Shown: one piece after another, positions 34,051 to 46,134 of the stretch | Layout: the number at the start of each line of letters is the position of its first letter | Position numbering within the stretch: the stretch's first letter is position 1 | NCBI GenBank assembly: GCA_030247885.1 | Contig: JAPDRO010000006.1 | Coordinates: forward strand, 248,001-312,000 | Direction: 5' to 3' | Origin: Taxawa tesnikishii (nom. ined.) | Taxonomy: Eukaryota > Ascomycota > Dothideomycetes > Dothideales | Length of the DNA: 64,000 bases | Made by a program: the position numbers and the translations under genes | The notes under the pieces: model-generated | The model's input: the letters and a program-made list of their open reading frames with translations, nothing else | The model's database searches: none | Told to the model about the DNA's origin: nothing

Positions 34051-34355
34051 ACGTGATACGCGCAATCGCTGTTCCTTGCAGACTTGGCGTGGAGGCGCGT
34101 CATGTCATGCGACGACTCAGCTCACGGCACATTATCCTCACAGAACGCCCTAAAGCACACAAGATGCCTTGAACGTTAGACACAGCCTCACGCGTACCAC
34201 TCCCCACAGCGTACAGCCTTTTCTGCATCATCCCCTCCCTTCCCTTGCCCATGTTGTTTCCGTCATGAAGTATATGTTGCCCGATACTCCCTCCATCATC
34301 CTACACCACCACTTCCGCCATATAACCTGAAAACACCGATCTGGACCGAGCAGCA

Positions 34356-35884
34356 ATGCTTGATGAGAACTTGCCTGCCTTTTTCTACAAACCATCTGCG
34401 GATGGCGTGAAGCACCACAAGACTGTCTTCCTCACATACCAAGGCTCCGAACCCGAACCTGCCTATACCCTGCAACATGCCGACCCTGCTGTTGAAACCT
34501 CGCGTAACTGCTACGCCGCCGCCCTCTTCGACTCCTACAACCCCGAAGTGCTCTTTGGTGAAACACTTGTCAAGCCCGGCTGGACACAACCCACGCTTTC
34601 GCAGGAAGAGATAAGGAGGAATGGCGGTGTGCCACCTCCACCCGCGCCGATCCTACCTACAGAGTTCACAATCCAACTATACAACCCAGATCAACAGGTG
34701 ACGGTCACGCAAAAATCGGGATCATGGGGTGGTAGCTCTTCCTACGAGTTTAGCATGCCACAAACCACGTTTCGCACCCCTTCGGCCAGTACCCTCGATC
34801 GGACACAGCACGACCCCGCTGCCGTAGCCACAACACCTAAGCTCAACTTTGTCTGGAAACGGGAGAGCAAGCTCTCGAAAGATCTGACATGTTACATGGT
34901 TGGCAAATCAACCGACACGGCGGCCAAGAAGAAGCATAGGGACCCGGACATTGCAATCGCGCTCTTCCGCTCGCTTCGGGAACTCACAATCCAGGAGCCC
35001 AATCTCCACCGAGTGGAAATGGAGGATCCCAAGGGCTTGGAAATCGTCCTACTGCTAGGCGCTGCAGCGATAAAGGATCTCTACTTCAACTCCAACGTCA
35101 AGGAGACGTTCAACATCGCCGACATACAGCCCCGCAAACTCAGCGCTGGGGGCAGGAAGCTCTCTTCGCCGGTAGTTGCTGCCGTGACACCCCTGCCGAC
35201 TCGCCCTCAGCTTCGCTACCTCAGTATGCAGCACGTACGGATGGCCTTCCGAATCGAACTTCGGACAACCTGGCCGCGAAACGACGGTCGCTGCCGAGGC
35301 TGCAGACATCGCCTCCCCGCCGCCCAGTCGATGCGCGCAGGCAGTGGGAGATTGACGCAGAGACGGCGCGTTTACGGGCAGCGCACGGAGCCGAAGAGCG
35401 AGAAAGACAGCGGCAGGAAGCCCAACGGCGACGCGAGAGGGAGGCAGCAGACGAGGCAGAGACGCGGCGGTTGCGTAGAATGGTGGAAGCCGAACAACGC
35501 GAAGCCAGGCGGCGGCAGGAGGAGGTCGATCGCGAGACGGAGCGGTTACGTCGCGAATACGGAATGCAGCAACTCGCGCCGCCGCCGCCGCAGCAGCCGC
35601 CACGCCCGCACCGGAGTTCGGTACCGCAAGAGCAGCCCGGTTATGCAGGCATGACCAGGCCGCAGAGGAGCCAGTTCTTGCAGCCGGTGCCGGAACGGCC
35701 GCACATGGGCAGTAACGGTCTGTACCTTCAGCCGCACGCCAGCGCCAGTGCGGTTATGAGTGGTGCGAATCCCGCCGCGCCGGACGGGAGGAAGATGAAG
35801 AACAAGAAGAGCTTTTGGGGACTCAGGAGTCAGAGCGATCAGGGAGAGAGGAGGTTGAGCAAGAAGGCCAGCGCTATGTGGTAG
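34356..35884 (+). CDS. conserved fungal protein, unknown function, C-terminal coiled coil
   Basis: One exon of 1529 nt; with one added base it gives 509 aa. The N-terminal half is globular (FFYKPSADGVKHHKTVFLTY, TEFTIQLYNPDQQVTVTQ, LNFVWKRESKLSKDLTCYMV, DIAIALFRSLRELTIQEPNL, GLEIVLLLGAAAIKDLYF). A Pro/Ser spacer (DIQPRKLSAGGRKLSSP) follows, then about 90 aa of Arg/Glu-rich heptads (WEIDAETARLRAAHGAEERE onward), a basic Pro-rich region, and KNKKSFWGLRSQ near the end. I know no domain name for the N-terminal part. At the CCCC run 35190-35193 the frame is one base short; only with the extra base does the coiled coil join, otherwise a basic nonsense tail runs to 35654. Confidence 0.75.
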
Positions 35885-36526
35885 TCTTTACGCCGGTTCG
35901 AGAGAACGAGGTTTACGATTACGAATAAAGACATTCTTTGGAACTCGTATATTGTTTTGTCCTACGTAAGCACTACCGTTGCTCCCAACGCTGCGGCTAC
36001 ACGATCCTGTCTCTCGTGGACGCATCGCTAGTGATTTTACCCACATGTCGAGCGGCCGCGGTAGCCGTTCAGAGTCCCGGGCGTCCTGTGCGAGGTTAGT
36101 AACGAGGCGATCGCGGCTTCTTAGATAGGGGTTCTCTCCATGCGCGATAGCTTTTCTCGAGCCTCTCGATTATAGTGTGCCGCACCTCCTGTGAGCGGGT
36201 CGTCCGTGGAGCAGAGTAGAGTATCCACCAAGGCCTGTGTCGAGTTTCAACGGCAAGAAAGGTACAGGTACATTGGTCAAGTACTGTGGCATGTTTGGTT
36301 CAAACGTCATTCCTCTCTTCTCTCTTGCTTTCCCCGCAATGGGGTGTGCCTCCACTCTCGGAGAAGCTCGCAAATGACTGGGCAAATCACTTACTCACCA
36401 CATGTGCTAGCCTTTTCCCGCACGTCTACCGCGGCTAAGAGATATCCAGCGAACGCTTAGCACGCCAATTGGCACAGTAGCCTTACTTATCACACCCTAA
36501 CCGCCCTCCCTCGAACCTCTACCGCA
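35885..36526. other. intergenic
   Basis: About 640 bp between two plus-strand genes; no coding signal. The 60 bp before the SSADH start are CT-rich, as in other leaders here. Confidence 0.45.
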
Positions 36527-38324
36527 ATGCGCGCCTTCTCTCGACTCGCCTCCAAGCCAGCCTTCAGATCGCAGTTCCAGACCATCCACCCACTCAGAAT
36601 AGTAGCAAGATCATACGCCATGGGTCACAGCGTTCCTCCTGTACGTACCGCATCCGACTGTTCGCGTAGGAACTGAGGGGCTGACAAGATACTCTTCAGC
36701 TCAACGACCCTTCGTTGCTCAAGAACCAAGCCTTCATCAACGGCAAATGGGTGGACGCGAAGTCGGGCAAGACCTTCGAGGTCTTTGGTATGAAGAATCA
36801 CCGGTAGCCAGTGCTCGTCCGCCGCATGAGGGCTAACACCTCATACAGACCCAGCAACCCACAAGCCTATTGGCACCATGCCCGAGATGGACAAGGAAGA
36901 CACCCAGACGGCCATCGACGCCGCCGCAGCAGCTCTCCCGAGCTTCAGGAAGACGACGGGAAGAGAAAGATCAAAGATGTTGCGGAAGTGGTACGACTTG
37001 ATGGTGCAAAACGCGGACGATATCGCCAAGCTCATTACATGGGAGAACGGCAAGCCAGTGGCTGACGCGAAGGGTGAGGCTGCCTATGCCGCCAACTTCT
37101 TCGAGTGGTTCAGCGAGGAGGCACCAAGAGTATACGGAGACACTATCCCGGCGAGCATTGCTGGCAACAGGGTATACACCATCAAGGAACCTGTCGGGGT
37201 GTGCGGTCTGATCACACCGTAAGTGCTGCTGCCTTACTCTCCTGCTTTCTTTTAGCGCGATGCACTCGCTTCCGAAAGAAAGCCCAAGCTGATACCGCGG
37301 TTGCAGGTGGAACTTCCCTGCCGCAATGATCACCCGTAAAATTGGCCCAGCACTCGCTGCAGGCTGCACAGTCGTCGCGAAATCTCCTGGCGAGACACCC
37401 TTCACTGCAGCCGCTCTGGCAGAACTCTCCGTCCGCGCCGGTATCCCACCAGGTGTTGTCAACTTCATCACCGCAATGAAGAACACGCCCGAGGTCGGCG
37501 AGGCCATCACATCTTCTGACATCGTCAGGAAGGTTTCCTTCACCGGCAGTACAGGTGTGGGCAAGCTTCTGATGAAGCAATCCGCGAACACCCTCAAAAA
37601 GCTCTCCTTCGAACTCGGTGGCAACGCACCCTTCATCGTGTTCGACGATGCCGACCTTGATGTCGCGGTCAACGGCGCCATTGCCTCCAAGTTTCGATCG
37701 TCCGGCCAGACGTGCGTATGCGCGAACCGCATCTACGTACAGAAAGGCATCTATGACAAGTTCTGTGACGCCTTCGTCGCCAAGGTCAAGAACTTCAAGG
37801 TCGGGCACGGTTACGACGAGGGTGTGACTCACGGCCCATTGATCCACGACCGTGCAGTCACCAAGGTCGAGAAGCACGTCAAGGACGCTGAGAGCCAGGG
37901 CGGTAAGGTGTTGATCGGTGGCCAGCGGCTGCCGGACCTCGGCGACAACTTCTACGCCCCAACGGTCATCAGGGACATGACGAAGGATATGGACCTGGCG
38001 CACGAGGAGACCTTTGGGCCCATTGCTGGATTGTTCGTCTTCGAGAACGAGGCGGAGGTCGTGGAGCTAGCCAACGCGGCCGAGGTAGGTCTGGCGGGAT
38101 ACTTCTTCTCCAGGGACATCCAACGCTGCTACAGGGTCGCCGAGGCCCTTGAGGTGGGCATGGTGGGCATCAACACGGGTCTGATCAGCGACGCGGCGGC
38201 GCCGTTCGGCGGTGTTAAGGAGTCTGGCTTCGGACGTGAAGGAAGCAAGTACGGTATCGAGGAGTATATGATCACGAAGATGATCACGCTGGGCGGTATG
38301 GGACAGCCACTGCAAGGCTCGTAG
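36527..38324 (+). CDS. UGA2: succinate-semialdehyde dehydrogenase, mitochondrial type
   Basis: Four exons (36527-36640, 36700-36787, 36849-37218, 37307-38324) give 529 aa without break. It oxidises succinate semialdehyde to succinate with NAD(P)+, the last step of the GABA shunt. The first exon is a basic presequence (MRAFSRLASKPAFRSQFQ) with an internal Met at residue 32, allowing a cytosolic form. The fold shows TWENGKPVADAKGE, PWNFPAAMITRKIGPALAAG, FTGSTGVGKLL, the catalytic Glu in FELGGNAPFIVFDDADLD, the catalytic Cys in SSGQTCVCANR (the CxC of this subfamily) and EETFGPIAGLF. The PFGGVKESGFGREGSKYG end supports the SSADH group. Confidence 0.92.
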
Positions 38325-38693
38325 AGGATTGACACATGATTGGGACGATGGTGGAGAGAATACGAAAGCAACCGAGGAAACCTGGAGAGAATGTACATGA
38401 TACGAAATATGGCATGACATGAACATATGCAATGCAGCCAGTTCAATTGACCCGCTAACTGCTATCGAAATGCAAACATCAAACGGGTGGTACGGAAAAC
38501 AACATAGTGTTTGTATGTAGAGAAGAGGTAGAGAGGGAAGATATGCGAATGCTCAGCTTCGAGGTCGGCGGATGACGGAGCACACGCGTGCCAAGACCCG
38601 GATGCTCTCAAGCTTCAACTTCTCAGCAAACGACTCCAAGAGCATCCAAACGCTGAACATCACCCTTTTCCCCTCCACCACTTGCGGCTCGCC
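38325..38693. other. intergenic
   Basis: About 370 bp between SSADH and MIC60 on the same strand. No coding signal and no clear TATA box. Confidence 0.4.
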
Positions 38694-40888
38694 ATGCTGC
38701 GCTCATTGGCACGCACTCAATATCGTGCTGTGCCTATATACAGGCCTGCGCAGGCCCAATGGCTTCTCAACCGCCCGGTACGTCGCACGCTACCATATCC
38801 GACATGCGCCAAAACCACCATCACGGCATTCGATTCGACTGACTGATTCTCTATAGCGGACCTTTGCCGACGCCAGGTCACCGGACAAGACCGTATTGCC
38901 CGGCACGCAAAGCCGAATCGCTGATGATGTGCCCGAACCACCAAAGCTAGCTGCAGACCCTACAGTGGAAAGCGATACCATCTCAACTCAGAACATTCCG
39001 AGAACACCTCCTGCACCCGAAGATGTCAAGAGCGGAACAGGGGTACCCCTGGGCACTGGCACTGCGACTGTTGCGCCTTCTGCACCACCTCCCCCACCAC
39101 CAAGGCGCAGGAAGGGTCGTTTCCGACGCTTCCTCACCTCGCTGCTGATACTTTCGACCCTGGGTTACGCTGGTGGTGTCTATTACTCTCTGGTCAACGA
39201 CAACTTCCACGACTTCTTCACCGAGTACATTCCCTACGCCGAGGATGCGGTTGCTTATTTCGAGGAGCGCGAATTCCGGAGACGGTTCCCGCCCAAGGAT
39301 GGCTCCAGCCGCGCTTACCCACAGATAAGAGGAGAGAACAAGGTCACAATTGCGAAGCAGAGTGGCATGGCACCCCGGGTAGCGGCTGAGGAGAGGAGCA
39401 CCGATCTGGGACAGAAGGGTCGGCACGTCAGTGCCGTAGAGGACAACAGTCCTCAACCAAACGTGGCCCAGCAAACACCTTCGCAAGCTTCTCCAAAGGA
39501 AAGGACCGCAGCGGTCGATGTCGCCAAGAAGGACTCGAGGACCGGAGGAGAGGACAAGCCCAGCGGAGCCCCCGCTGTCCCACCTACGGGAGCGAAGTCG
39601 GAAGACAAGCCTCACCAGCCAGACTCGAAGCCTACCTCTACAACCCATGCTGCATCACAATCTGCGGCCGCGACTCCTACTGGCCCAGTTGCTAACCCTC
39701 TGACTACTCACATCGACAACATTAGCATTCCCAATGCTGCCGAACCGGTTGTGCAGGACGTCGTGAAGATGCTGAACGACATCATCACCGTTATCAACAA
39801 CGACCCTAACAACTCCGCATACCAGACCACCGTAGACGGCGCCAAGGCGCAGCTCTCCAAGATCATCTCTGACATTGGAAATCTCAAGGCCCAGACGAAG
39901 AAGGAGGCTGACGACTCCATCGCCAACGCGCACAAACAGTTCGATACCGCAGCAAGAGAACTGGTCAACCGTCTTGAACAGGAAATGAAGGAGCAAGAGA
40001 TGCACTGGCGGGAGGAGTACGAGAACGAGCGCGAGAGACTTGCCAAGAGCTACCAGCTGAAGCTCTCCACCGAACTTTACACTGTCCGCAAGGTCGCTGA
40101 GCAGCGTGCCAAGAACGCCCTGCTCGAGCAAGAAATCGCTCTCCAGCGCCGTTTCGCCCAGACGGTCAAGGACAAGGTCGAGGCGGAGCGCAACGGACGT
40201 CTCTCTCGTCTCGATGAGCTTTCTTCCTCTGTTGCCGAGTTGGAGAAGCTTACCAGCGAATGGAACAGCGTCGTCGATGCCAACCTTGCCACTCAACACC
40301 TGCACGTCGCCATCGACGCTGTTCAGGCCGCTATTGCCAAGCAGGATCACCCTACCCCATTCATCAACGAGCTCGCCGCACTCAAGGAGATCAGCGCCGG
40401 CAACGATGTGGTCGGTGCTGCCATCGCAAGCATTCCCCTACCGCCTACCAACGCGGCATTCCAAGCTCCGCGCACCTCATCGACCGCTTCCGGCGGGTAG
40501 CTTCCGAGGTCCGCAAGGCGTCTCTGCTGCCCGAGGACGCCGGCGTTGCCAGCCACGCCGCTAGCGCGGTGCTGAGCAGGCTTATGTTCAGCAAGAAGGG
40601 CACGGGTATGCCGGACGGCGACGACGTAGAGTCTGTTCTCACCAGAACAGAAGTTTTCCTCGAAGAGGGTGACCTCGATGGCGCGGCGAGAGAGATGAAC
40701 AGTCTGAAGGGCTGGGCTGGTGTTCTGAGCAAGGATTGGGTGAGCGAGTGCAGGAGAGTGCTCGAGACCAGACAAGCACTCGATGTGAGTTATTCCCGCC
40801 CAACGCACGCCAAGAGAAGATTTGCGGCTAACGGTTCGAACAGGTCATCGCCACCGAAGCCAGACTGCAGAGTCTGCTTGTCGACTAG
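38694..40888 (+). CDS. MIC60: MICOS complex subunit Mic60 (mitofilin)
   Basis: Exons 38694-38777, 38857-40784 and 40844-40888 give 685 aa. Mic60 anchors crista junctions in the mitochondrial inner membrane. Visible parts: presequence ([20 protein letters not shown]), Pro-rich segment, one membrane helix ([20 protein letters not shown]), a long low-complexity spacer, a coiled coil from about residue 360 ([20 protein letters not shown]), and the C-terminal mitofilin signature ([36 protein letters not shown]). At the CCCC run 40435-40438 the frame is one base short: without the base the protein stops at 40500 and loses the mitofilin signature, which is intact in the next frame. Confidence 0.93.
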
Positions 40889-41925
40889 ACTCCGTACGAG
40901 TCACTGTTACTGTACCTTGACAAGTTCATTTGGCGGGAAGGGCGCGTATAGCGCCACGTGTCGGCCTGCTGCGCTCCGGGCCGTTTGTAGTATACCAGCA
41001 ATCCTATGCATTAAGCTTTATCCTAGACTTGGCCGGTTCACATTTTGTCCAAGGGGATCTTCGCACCTCCATATCCTTCTTGGTGATGATCATATGGACA
41101 GCATTCGACCCTAAGTCTTGTTGATAATCGGGGACTATTTGGCGGGACAACTGCAAGGCAGCTGCTACCATGTCCTGTGAAAGCGGAGACTCCACCCCGT
41201 TACCTACCCATCAAGCAGATCCATCATCGGTTCTTTCTGCGCTCCGTCTTCCATTAGATGTCTGCATCGTGCACCTATAACTCTTTTTTTGGTCTTCGAG
41301 GCATCACGACGTGTCCTCAAGTTGCCGAGGCACGTGTAGACTTGTCTCTCCACGTCGCTAATCAGGCACAAAACCTGAAACGTCGCTAAACATGCAACTT
41401 GCTGGAACGACGGGCCTGTAGCACTCGAAGTCGACAGCCCGGGGTCATATTACGCTCCATGCAAACCATCGAACTGGGAACCACGGAGAGGCATGCTCCG
41501 TTCTAGTACTTTTCATTTGCCTGCCTCATTCGAGACGTGCAAGACTCTTATCGCCGGGAACGCGTAGGTGCTGTACTGTGGCTCCTGTCTAGATCTGCGA
41601 ACCTGGTTCAGATCTTTCTTGGATTGGAATGGTCGGAGGAGTTTGATTCATGGCAGTCTGTACATGAAATTCTAGTTCTGGGAGCACAGGATGGGACGAC
41701 GGTCCCGCTGCCGGCGGACATGGTGTTCTAGGAGCACGCTTAACCGAATCCATCAACCAAGTCCATGTGCCAAAACGGTTAGACAATAGCCAAGCTTTTC
41801 CCCAGAGTTTCCGATTTGGGGAGCTTCTACTCAGCGACGTCATGCACTTCAACTCAAACTTTCGTGCTCTGCTCTAATCATTTCCTTGACCTTCAAGCAG
41901 CAAGTGCTTACCACAACCAACCGGA
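40889..41925. other. intergenic, no supported gene
   Basis: About 1 kb between two plus-strand genes. Only short frames without coding character. Contains promoter sequences for the next gene that I cannot place. Confidence 0.4.
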
Positions 41926-42625
41926 ATGGGTTCCTCGTCATCGAAAGCTTCGCGCGCAGCAGGTGCAGCAGCGCGCCAATATCCCGCCCGTCCGTCGCCA
42001 ACCTCGCCCTCACCCGCCGCCCGCCCGACCAACGCACCCCTCGACCACCGCCGCCCGCACCGAACAGACGACCAGGCCCCACCGTGCGGCCACAACCGCA
42101 CGCATCAGGAACGCGAGACGAAGGTACTTTACACTCTCTAGCCCTCTCTTCCAGCCCCCAGATTCTGACCAAAAAACCACTCACAGCCATCAACCTCGAC
42201 GCCTCGGACCCGGACTTCGCGCGCTCGCTACGCCAGCTAGGCGCCGTGCAGCCCAACCCCACCCTCTCCAACAGCTCCACGTTCGCGCACCCCAGCAACC
42301 CTCACGCGTCCTTCCAGCGCATGGGGCCCGATCCGCGGACGAACCCCGCCGTGGCGGTGCTCGACGCGCGCGCACGCCTGCAGGACGAGGCGGAGAAGGA
42401 GTTCATCGAGGCCGGCAAGAGGGGCCATGAGGGGAGGCAGTTCCTGGACGTCTACACGATCCGACAGATCCTGATGTTGAGGGATAAGAGCGGGGTTGGC
42501 GGGGAGGAGATTGAGAGGAGGCTTGGGTTGAAGGAGGGCGTTGTGGAGAGGTTGGGGGCGAGGGGCTGTTTGAGATTACGCAGAATAGTGAGGCGAGTGT
42601 GCTGAGAGGGCGTGGCGGGGCGTGA
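41926..42625 (+). CDS. N-myristoylation-type small protein, conserved in fungi, unknown function
   Basis: Two exons (41926-42123, 42187-42625) give about 212 aa after two added bases. The start MGSSSSKASR fits an N-myristoylation signal (Gly2, Ser6, Lys7). A Pro/Arg-rich region leads to GPTVRPQP, then the conserved core AINLDASDPDFARSLRQLG, QPNPTLSNSSTF and DPRTNPAVAVLDARARL, followed by a helix-turn-helix-like part (FLDVYTIRQILMLRDKSGVG, EEIERRLGLKEGVVERLG). The frame is one base short at CCCC 42037-42040 and again at GGGG 42562-42565; allowing for both gives GLFEITQNSEASVLRG at the end and a stop at 42623-42625. No function is assigned; similar short proteins recur in ascomycetes. Confidence 0.72.
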
Positions 42626-43595
42626 GCGGTTGAAGAGGGGGCAATGGGGTGCTCGAAAGGGGGTCGAAGCCGGAGTAGCAGGGGATGGTGTGCGCTGCAC
42701 TTTCTGAGAGAGCCCTCGGCTTCGGTGAAAGTGCGCTCGGTGGATTTTTGAAGAGGTTCTTCTTTCGTGCTGATTCGATGTCGCAGGAAATCGTAAAGAT
42801 CCTTCGGCGAGCTGGTTAAGGCAACGAAGTTGCGCATTGATACACAAACATGGACGAGCGTTGCTGCTCATGTATAACAATGTAACATATTCCAGCTCAT
42901 AGACATTACACTCATGCATCAAATTGTGTCGGGAAAGCGCCGGTTATGTCATCGTTCTCAGGAGCTTGTCGGTGGCTTTCTCGACCGGATGATCCAACTA
43001 GCAGTTGGAAACAGTGCTGCGGTATCTGAAGCACACACAGGGAGCTCCATTCCTTGTCCCCAAGAGGGAAGTAGCCTCCGTCCCTTGTGCTTTCCTATTT
43101 CCTATCCTACAGCGTGTAGCAAGCAATGCAAACAATGGTCGTCCTAAAAGTATAACGCTCGATCGACATCATCCAACTAACGCCGTGTGTGCCGAACACA
43201 AAACAAACCTCAATCCTCCTTCGCTCTTGTTAAGCGCCGGACGACTGGGGGAGGTGAACGAAAGGATATGCTGTAGATGAACGAATATGAGAGGCCGCCG
43301 AGAGGGAAGCGCAACGCCAGAATTGCTGCTCAATTGAACGAGAGGGGAGACGAATTACAACAGTGCCCCGAGCAGACGTATCGCACTGAGTCCTCTGACA
43401 GGACAGATCACACAAAGCTCTGGAATTGACCGTTTGGCCCTTCGCCGCACATTTTGGGCGTTCATTAAGGAATGCTGCGGGTGTGGCCAGTTTCAAGACG
43501 TGTTGTGCTCACTAAACAGGATAAAACTTTTCCGAGTCACCCGAGTAGACGTAGTCCACAAGCGGAGAGTCCGAAGGACGGGAACGGGAAGGCTT
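42626..43595. other. convergent intergenic space
   Basis: About 970 bp between 3' ends of two convergent genes. No coding signal on either strand. Confidence 0.4.
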
Positions 43596-45422
43596 CTAGC
43601 TATCAAGTTCAATCACTTCCGGAGTCTGCTTAGGGCCCGATTTTGCGGACGGAGGCAGCTGCAAGGCAGTCTCTGAGGGTCTGGGTATAGGCGTTCCGAT
43701 CGGCAGCGTCCTCTGGATCGGAGGAGAGCCGGACTGCGAGTGTTGGGAGCGTTGGTGCTGCAGCATGGGCTGTGGCGACATGTTGAACGGTATGCCGTGA
43801 GGGTTTGGCGGTGGTAGCATCATGTTGTTGGCCATGCCTATGGGGATCGGTACACCGTTGACCATGGGAACACCGTTTGGTGGACCGGGCTGAGGGTGGT
43901 GAAAGCTGAGTTTCATAGATTGGCCGCTGCGCATCAGAGGGAAAGAGCCGGTGCTTGGCTGATACATCTTGATCTTGTCAAACACAAAGTTACCACTGTT
44001 CGGGCCGTGGGCGTGGTATCTGTCGACCGCAGGAGCTGGCGGAAGCGGTGGAGGTGGAGGGTGAGTGTTCGGCATAGCTTGATACGGTGAGTTGTACGAG
44101 TTTGGATTGTCGCGGAAGAGGAACTGGTGTGGTGGTGGAGGCCCTTGCTGTTGCGGCTGAAAGAAAGGCATATTGGCCGGGTTCATTTGCGGCTGGTGGA
44201 CCGGGGGCATGAAGCCCAGAGACTGCACCGCCATTCCCGGAACTAGGTAGGGAGCAACTTGTGGGAACTGTGGGATGTGTGGCGAGGCGTAGAGTGTAAC
44301 AAGCTGGCGGTAAAGAGTGCGGACTAGACGGGCACGGTCGCGCTGAATGAGGCAGTTGGTGTTGAGCGCACTAGATCCAAGCAGATCGCTGAGAGCATTG
44401 TAGGCGAACTTTTCCTTGTCGATGGCGTACTGTCCATAGCGCAACTCCCTCTTGGGGCGACCACGAGGGCGAGCTTGGAACTTTGAGGCAGCCAACTTGG
44501 CCACCATGGTGTTGCGTAGAGCGTTTGCCGCATCGCGGACTAGATCAGCGAGTTCCGCATCAGGCGTGCCAACATAAGCTAGCGAGTAGTCGTTACCCTC
44601 TACAGGACTATCTCCGGCTGCAGCTGCGAGCAGGCTATTAACCCCCGGTACTAGAAGGCGTTTGTCAGGCGGAGAAGCGATATAGAAGCGTCTGCTTTAC
44701 AAACCTGATGGCTTGAGTGGAGGTAGCTCGTCATCGGAGACGTAGACAGCGGGGATCTGAAGACCAGACAAAGCTTGACAGGCGTTCTGGAGTTTCCGGG
44801 CAACGGTAGCAGGGTCATCCACTACTTGAGGCTTGTCGACTATCACTGGTGCTTCGTTGTCGATCTCCAGCGCGGATTCCTCATCAAATGGTGTAGGAGA
44901 TGCAGTGGAAACGGGAGTAGGTCTCTTCGGTTCCGGTTCCGGTTCCGGTTCTGGTTGCTGCTTAAGTGTGGATTTGGGTCTTGATGCAGACTTTGGCGCA
45001 AATCTCGGCTCGGGCTTGGCTTCTGGCTCTGGTGAAGAGTCGAGGATGTAGAAAGCCGAAAAATCAGCGCTGTAACCCGCTGGCTTCTCTTCAGTCGGCG
45101 AAGGCGGTGCTGATGACAACGCAGATTCTGGCGTGCTTGCAACAGAAGCGGTGGAATTCTTTCTTGTTTTCTTTGGCGGCGGAGCAGGCAAATCGTCGAA
45201 ATACCTCGCAGGCTTGGCTGATTTCCTCTTTGGGCGATCTGGTTTGTTGTTGATATCATCTTCTGGATTACTAGGTTTACGGACTGTGAGTTTTAGTCTC
45301 TTGGATCCCCGTCCTTCAGAGGAAGATTGGGAACTTGGCATAGCGACCTGGATTGTGGAATGTGCAGGCGACACTTCATCCCGAGCGGCGTTCGGTGAAC
45401 GCGTTGCAGACACTCGAGGCAT
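43596..45422 (-). CDS. AT-hook-bearing, Pro-rich nuclear protein, unknown function
   Basis: Two exons (45422-44705, 44650-43596) give 590 aa. The N-terminal third is basic with likely nuclear signals (RGSKRLKLTVRK, DRPKRKSAKPARYFDD), followed by a Pro-Glu repeat (KQQPEPEPEPEPKRP, encoded by GGTTCC-type hexamers at 44931-44957) and the folded-looking RKLQNACQALSGLQIPAVYV. Exon 2 holds a conserved-looking block (YVGTPDAELADLVRDAANAL), then an AT-hook core, ARPRGRPKRELRYGQYAIDK, which binds minor-groove AT tracts, then RDRARLVRTLYRQLVTLYA. The rest is Pro/Gln/Asn-rich. A chromatin or transcription role is inferred only from the AT-hook. An alternative start is at 45341. Confidence 0.7.
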
Positions 45423-46134
45423 CAGTAGACAGCCACTTTGGTATGACCCTTCCTGTTGAGAGATGGTATAGGTTACATGAAAAGAACGCAGTGGAGCGCC
45501 GGCGACAGTGTCGTTCAGCAAGGCAACGAAAGCGCAGGGCCATGGAGGTGGAAGGTGCAGAAGACTAAACACCGCTAGCGCAGCCCGCACGTGACGAATG
45601 CCTCTATGGGGATGAGCGAAAGTCAAATGGTCGCAGAGCCTGCAAAGTCGTGTCCTGCCATGCGTCGCTCCTGTCCACAGCCTTTTCCAGGCTACAAACG
45701 TTCGCTCCTGTACGCAAAGAGTGATCAGAGTGATCAGAGCCGTGGTTCGCTTTCTACAGGCGGGCGTGAGCCTTTCTGACGAGGTGAAAGGATGTATAAA
45801 TCTAAAGTTGCCCCGTCCTACTGCCAAGATCTAGCTCTGAACTTATGCAACTGATACGTGCTGTGACATGCTCCTTTTGAAATGCTTCAAAAACCGTGTT
45901 CCAGCCTCTCTGTTAGTTGTCCCGCTGCCCACAGTCGGCCTTGCTTGTGCTCACAGTTCCAATTTTCCCGTATACGGTTAGCGGTCCTTCCCGTACTGTG
46001 AAGCCGAAGAACAGCCAGCAACCCTTCGGGTCCAAGCATCCAGCAACGCAACGTAGCTTCAATCTTGGCTACGCGTACGCTTAACTGCTTGTAAAGCCAT
46101 TCGAGAGCCATTGTAGCTTTGAAGTTCGCCAACC
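45423..46134. promoter_or_regulatory. divergent promoter region, AT-hook gene / SWP1
   Basis: About 710 bp between divergent starts. The frame of the AT-hook gene stays open upstream to 45827, but the residues lose coding character beyond 45422. A direct repeat of GAGTGATCA occurs at 45719-45736. Confidence 0.4.

Larger units (their letters stand above)
33571..34355. promoter_or_regulatory. divergent promoter region, amidohydrolase / coiled-coil protein
   Basis: A 785-bp interval between divergent start codons. It holds a strong inverted repeat (33980-34031) directly followed by TATAAATAG at 34042-34050, then a CT-rich leader toward the plus-strand gene. No coding signal. Confidence 0.5.
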
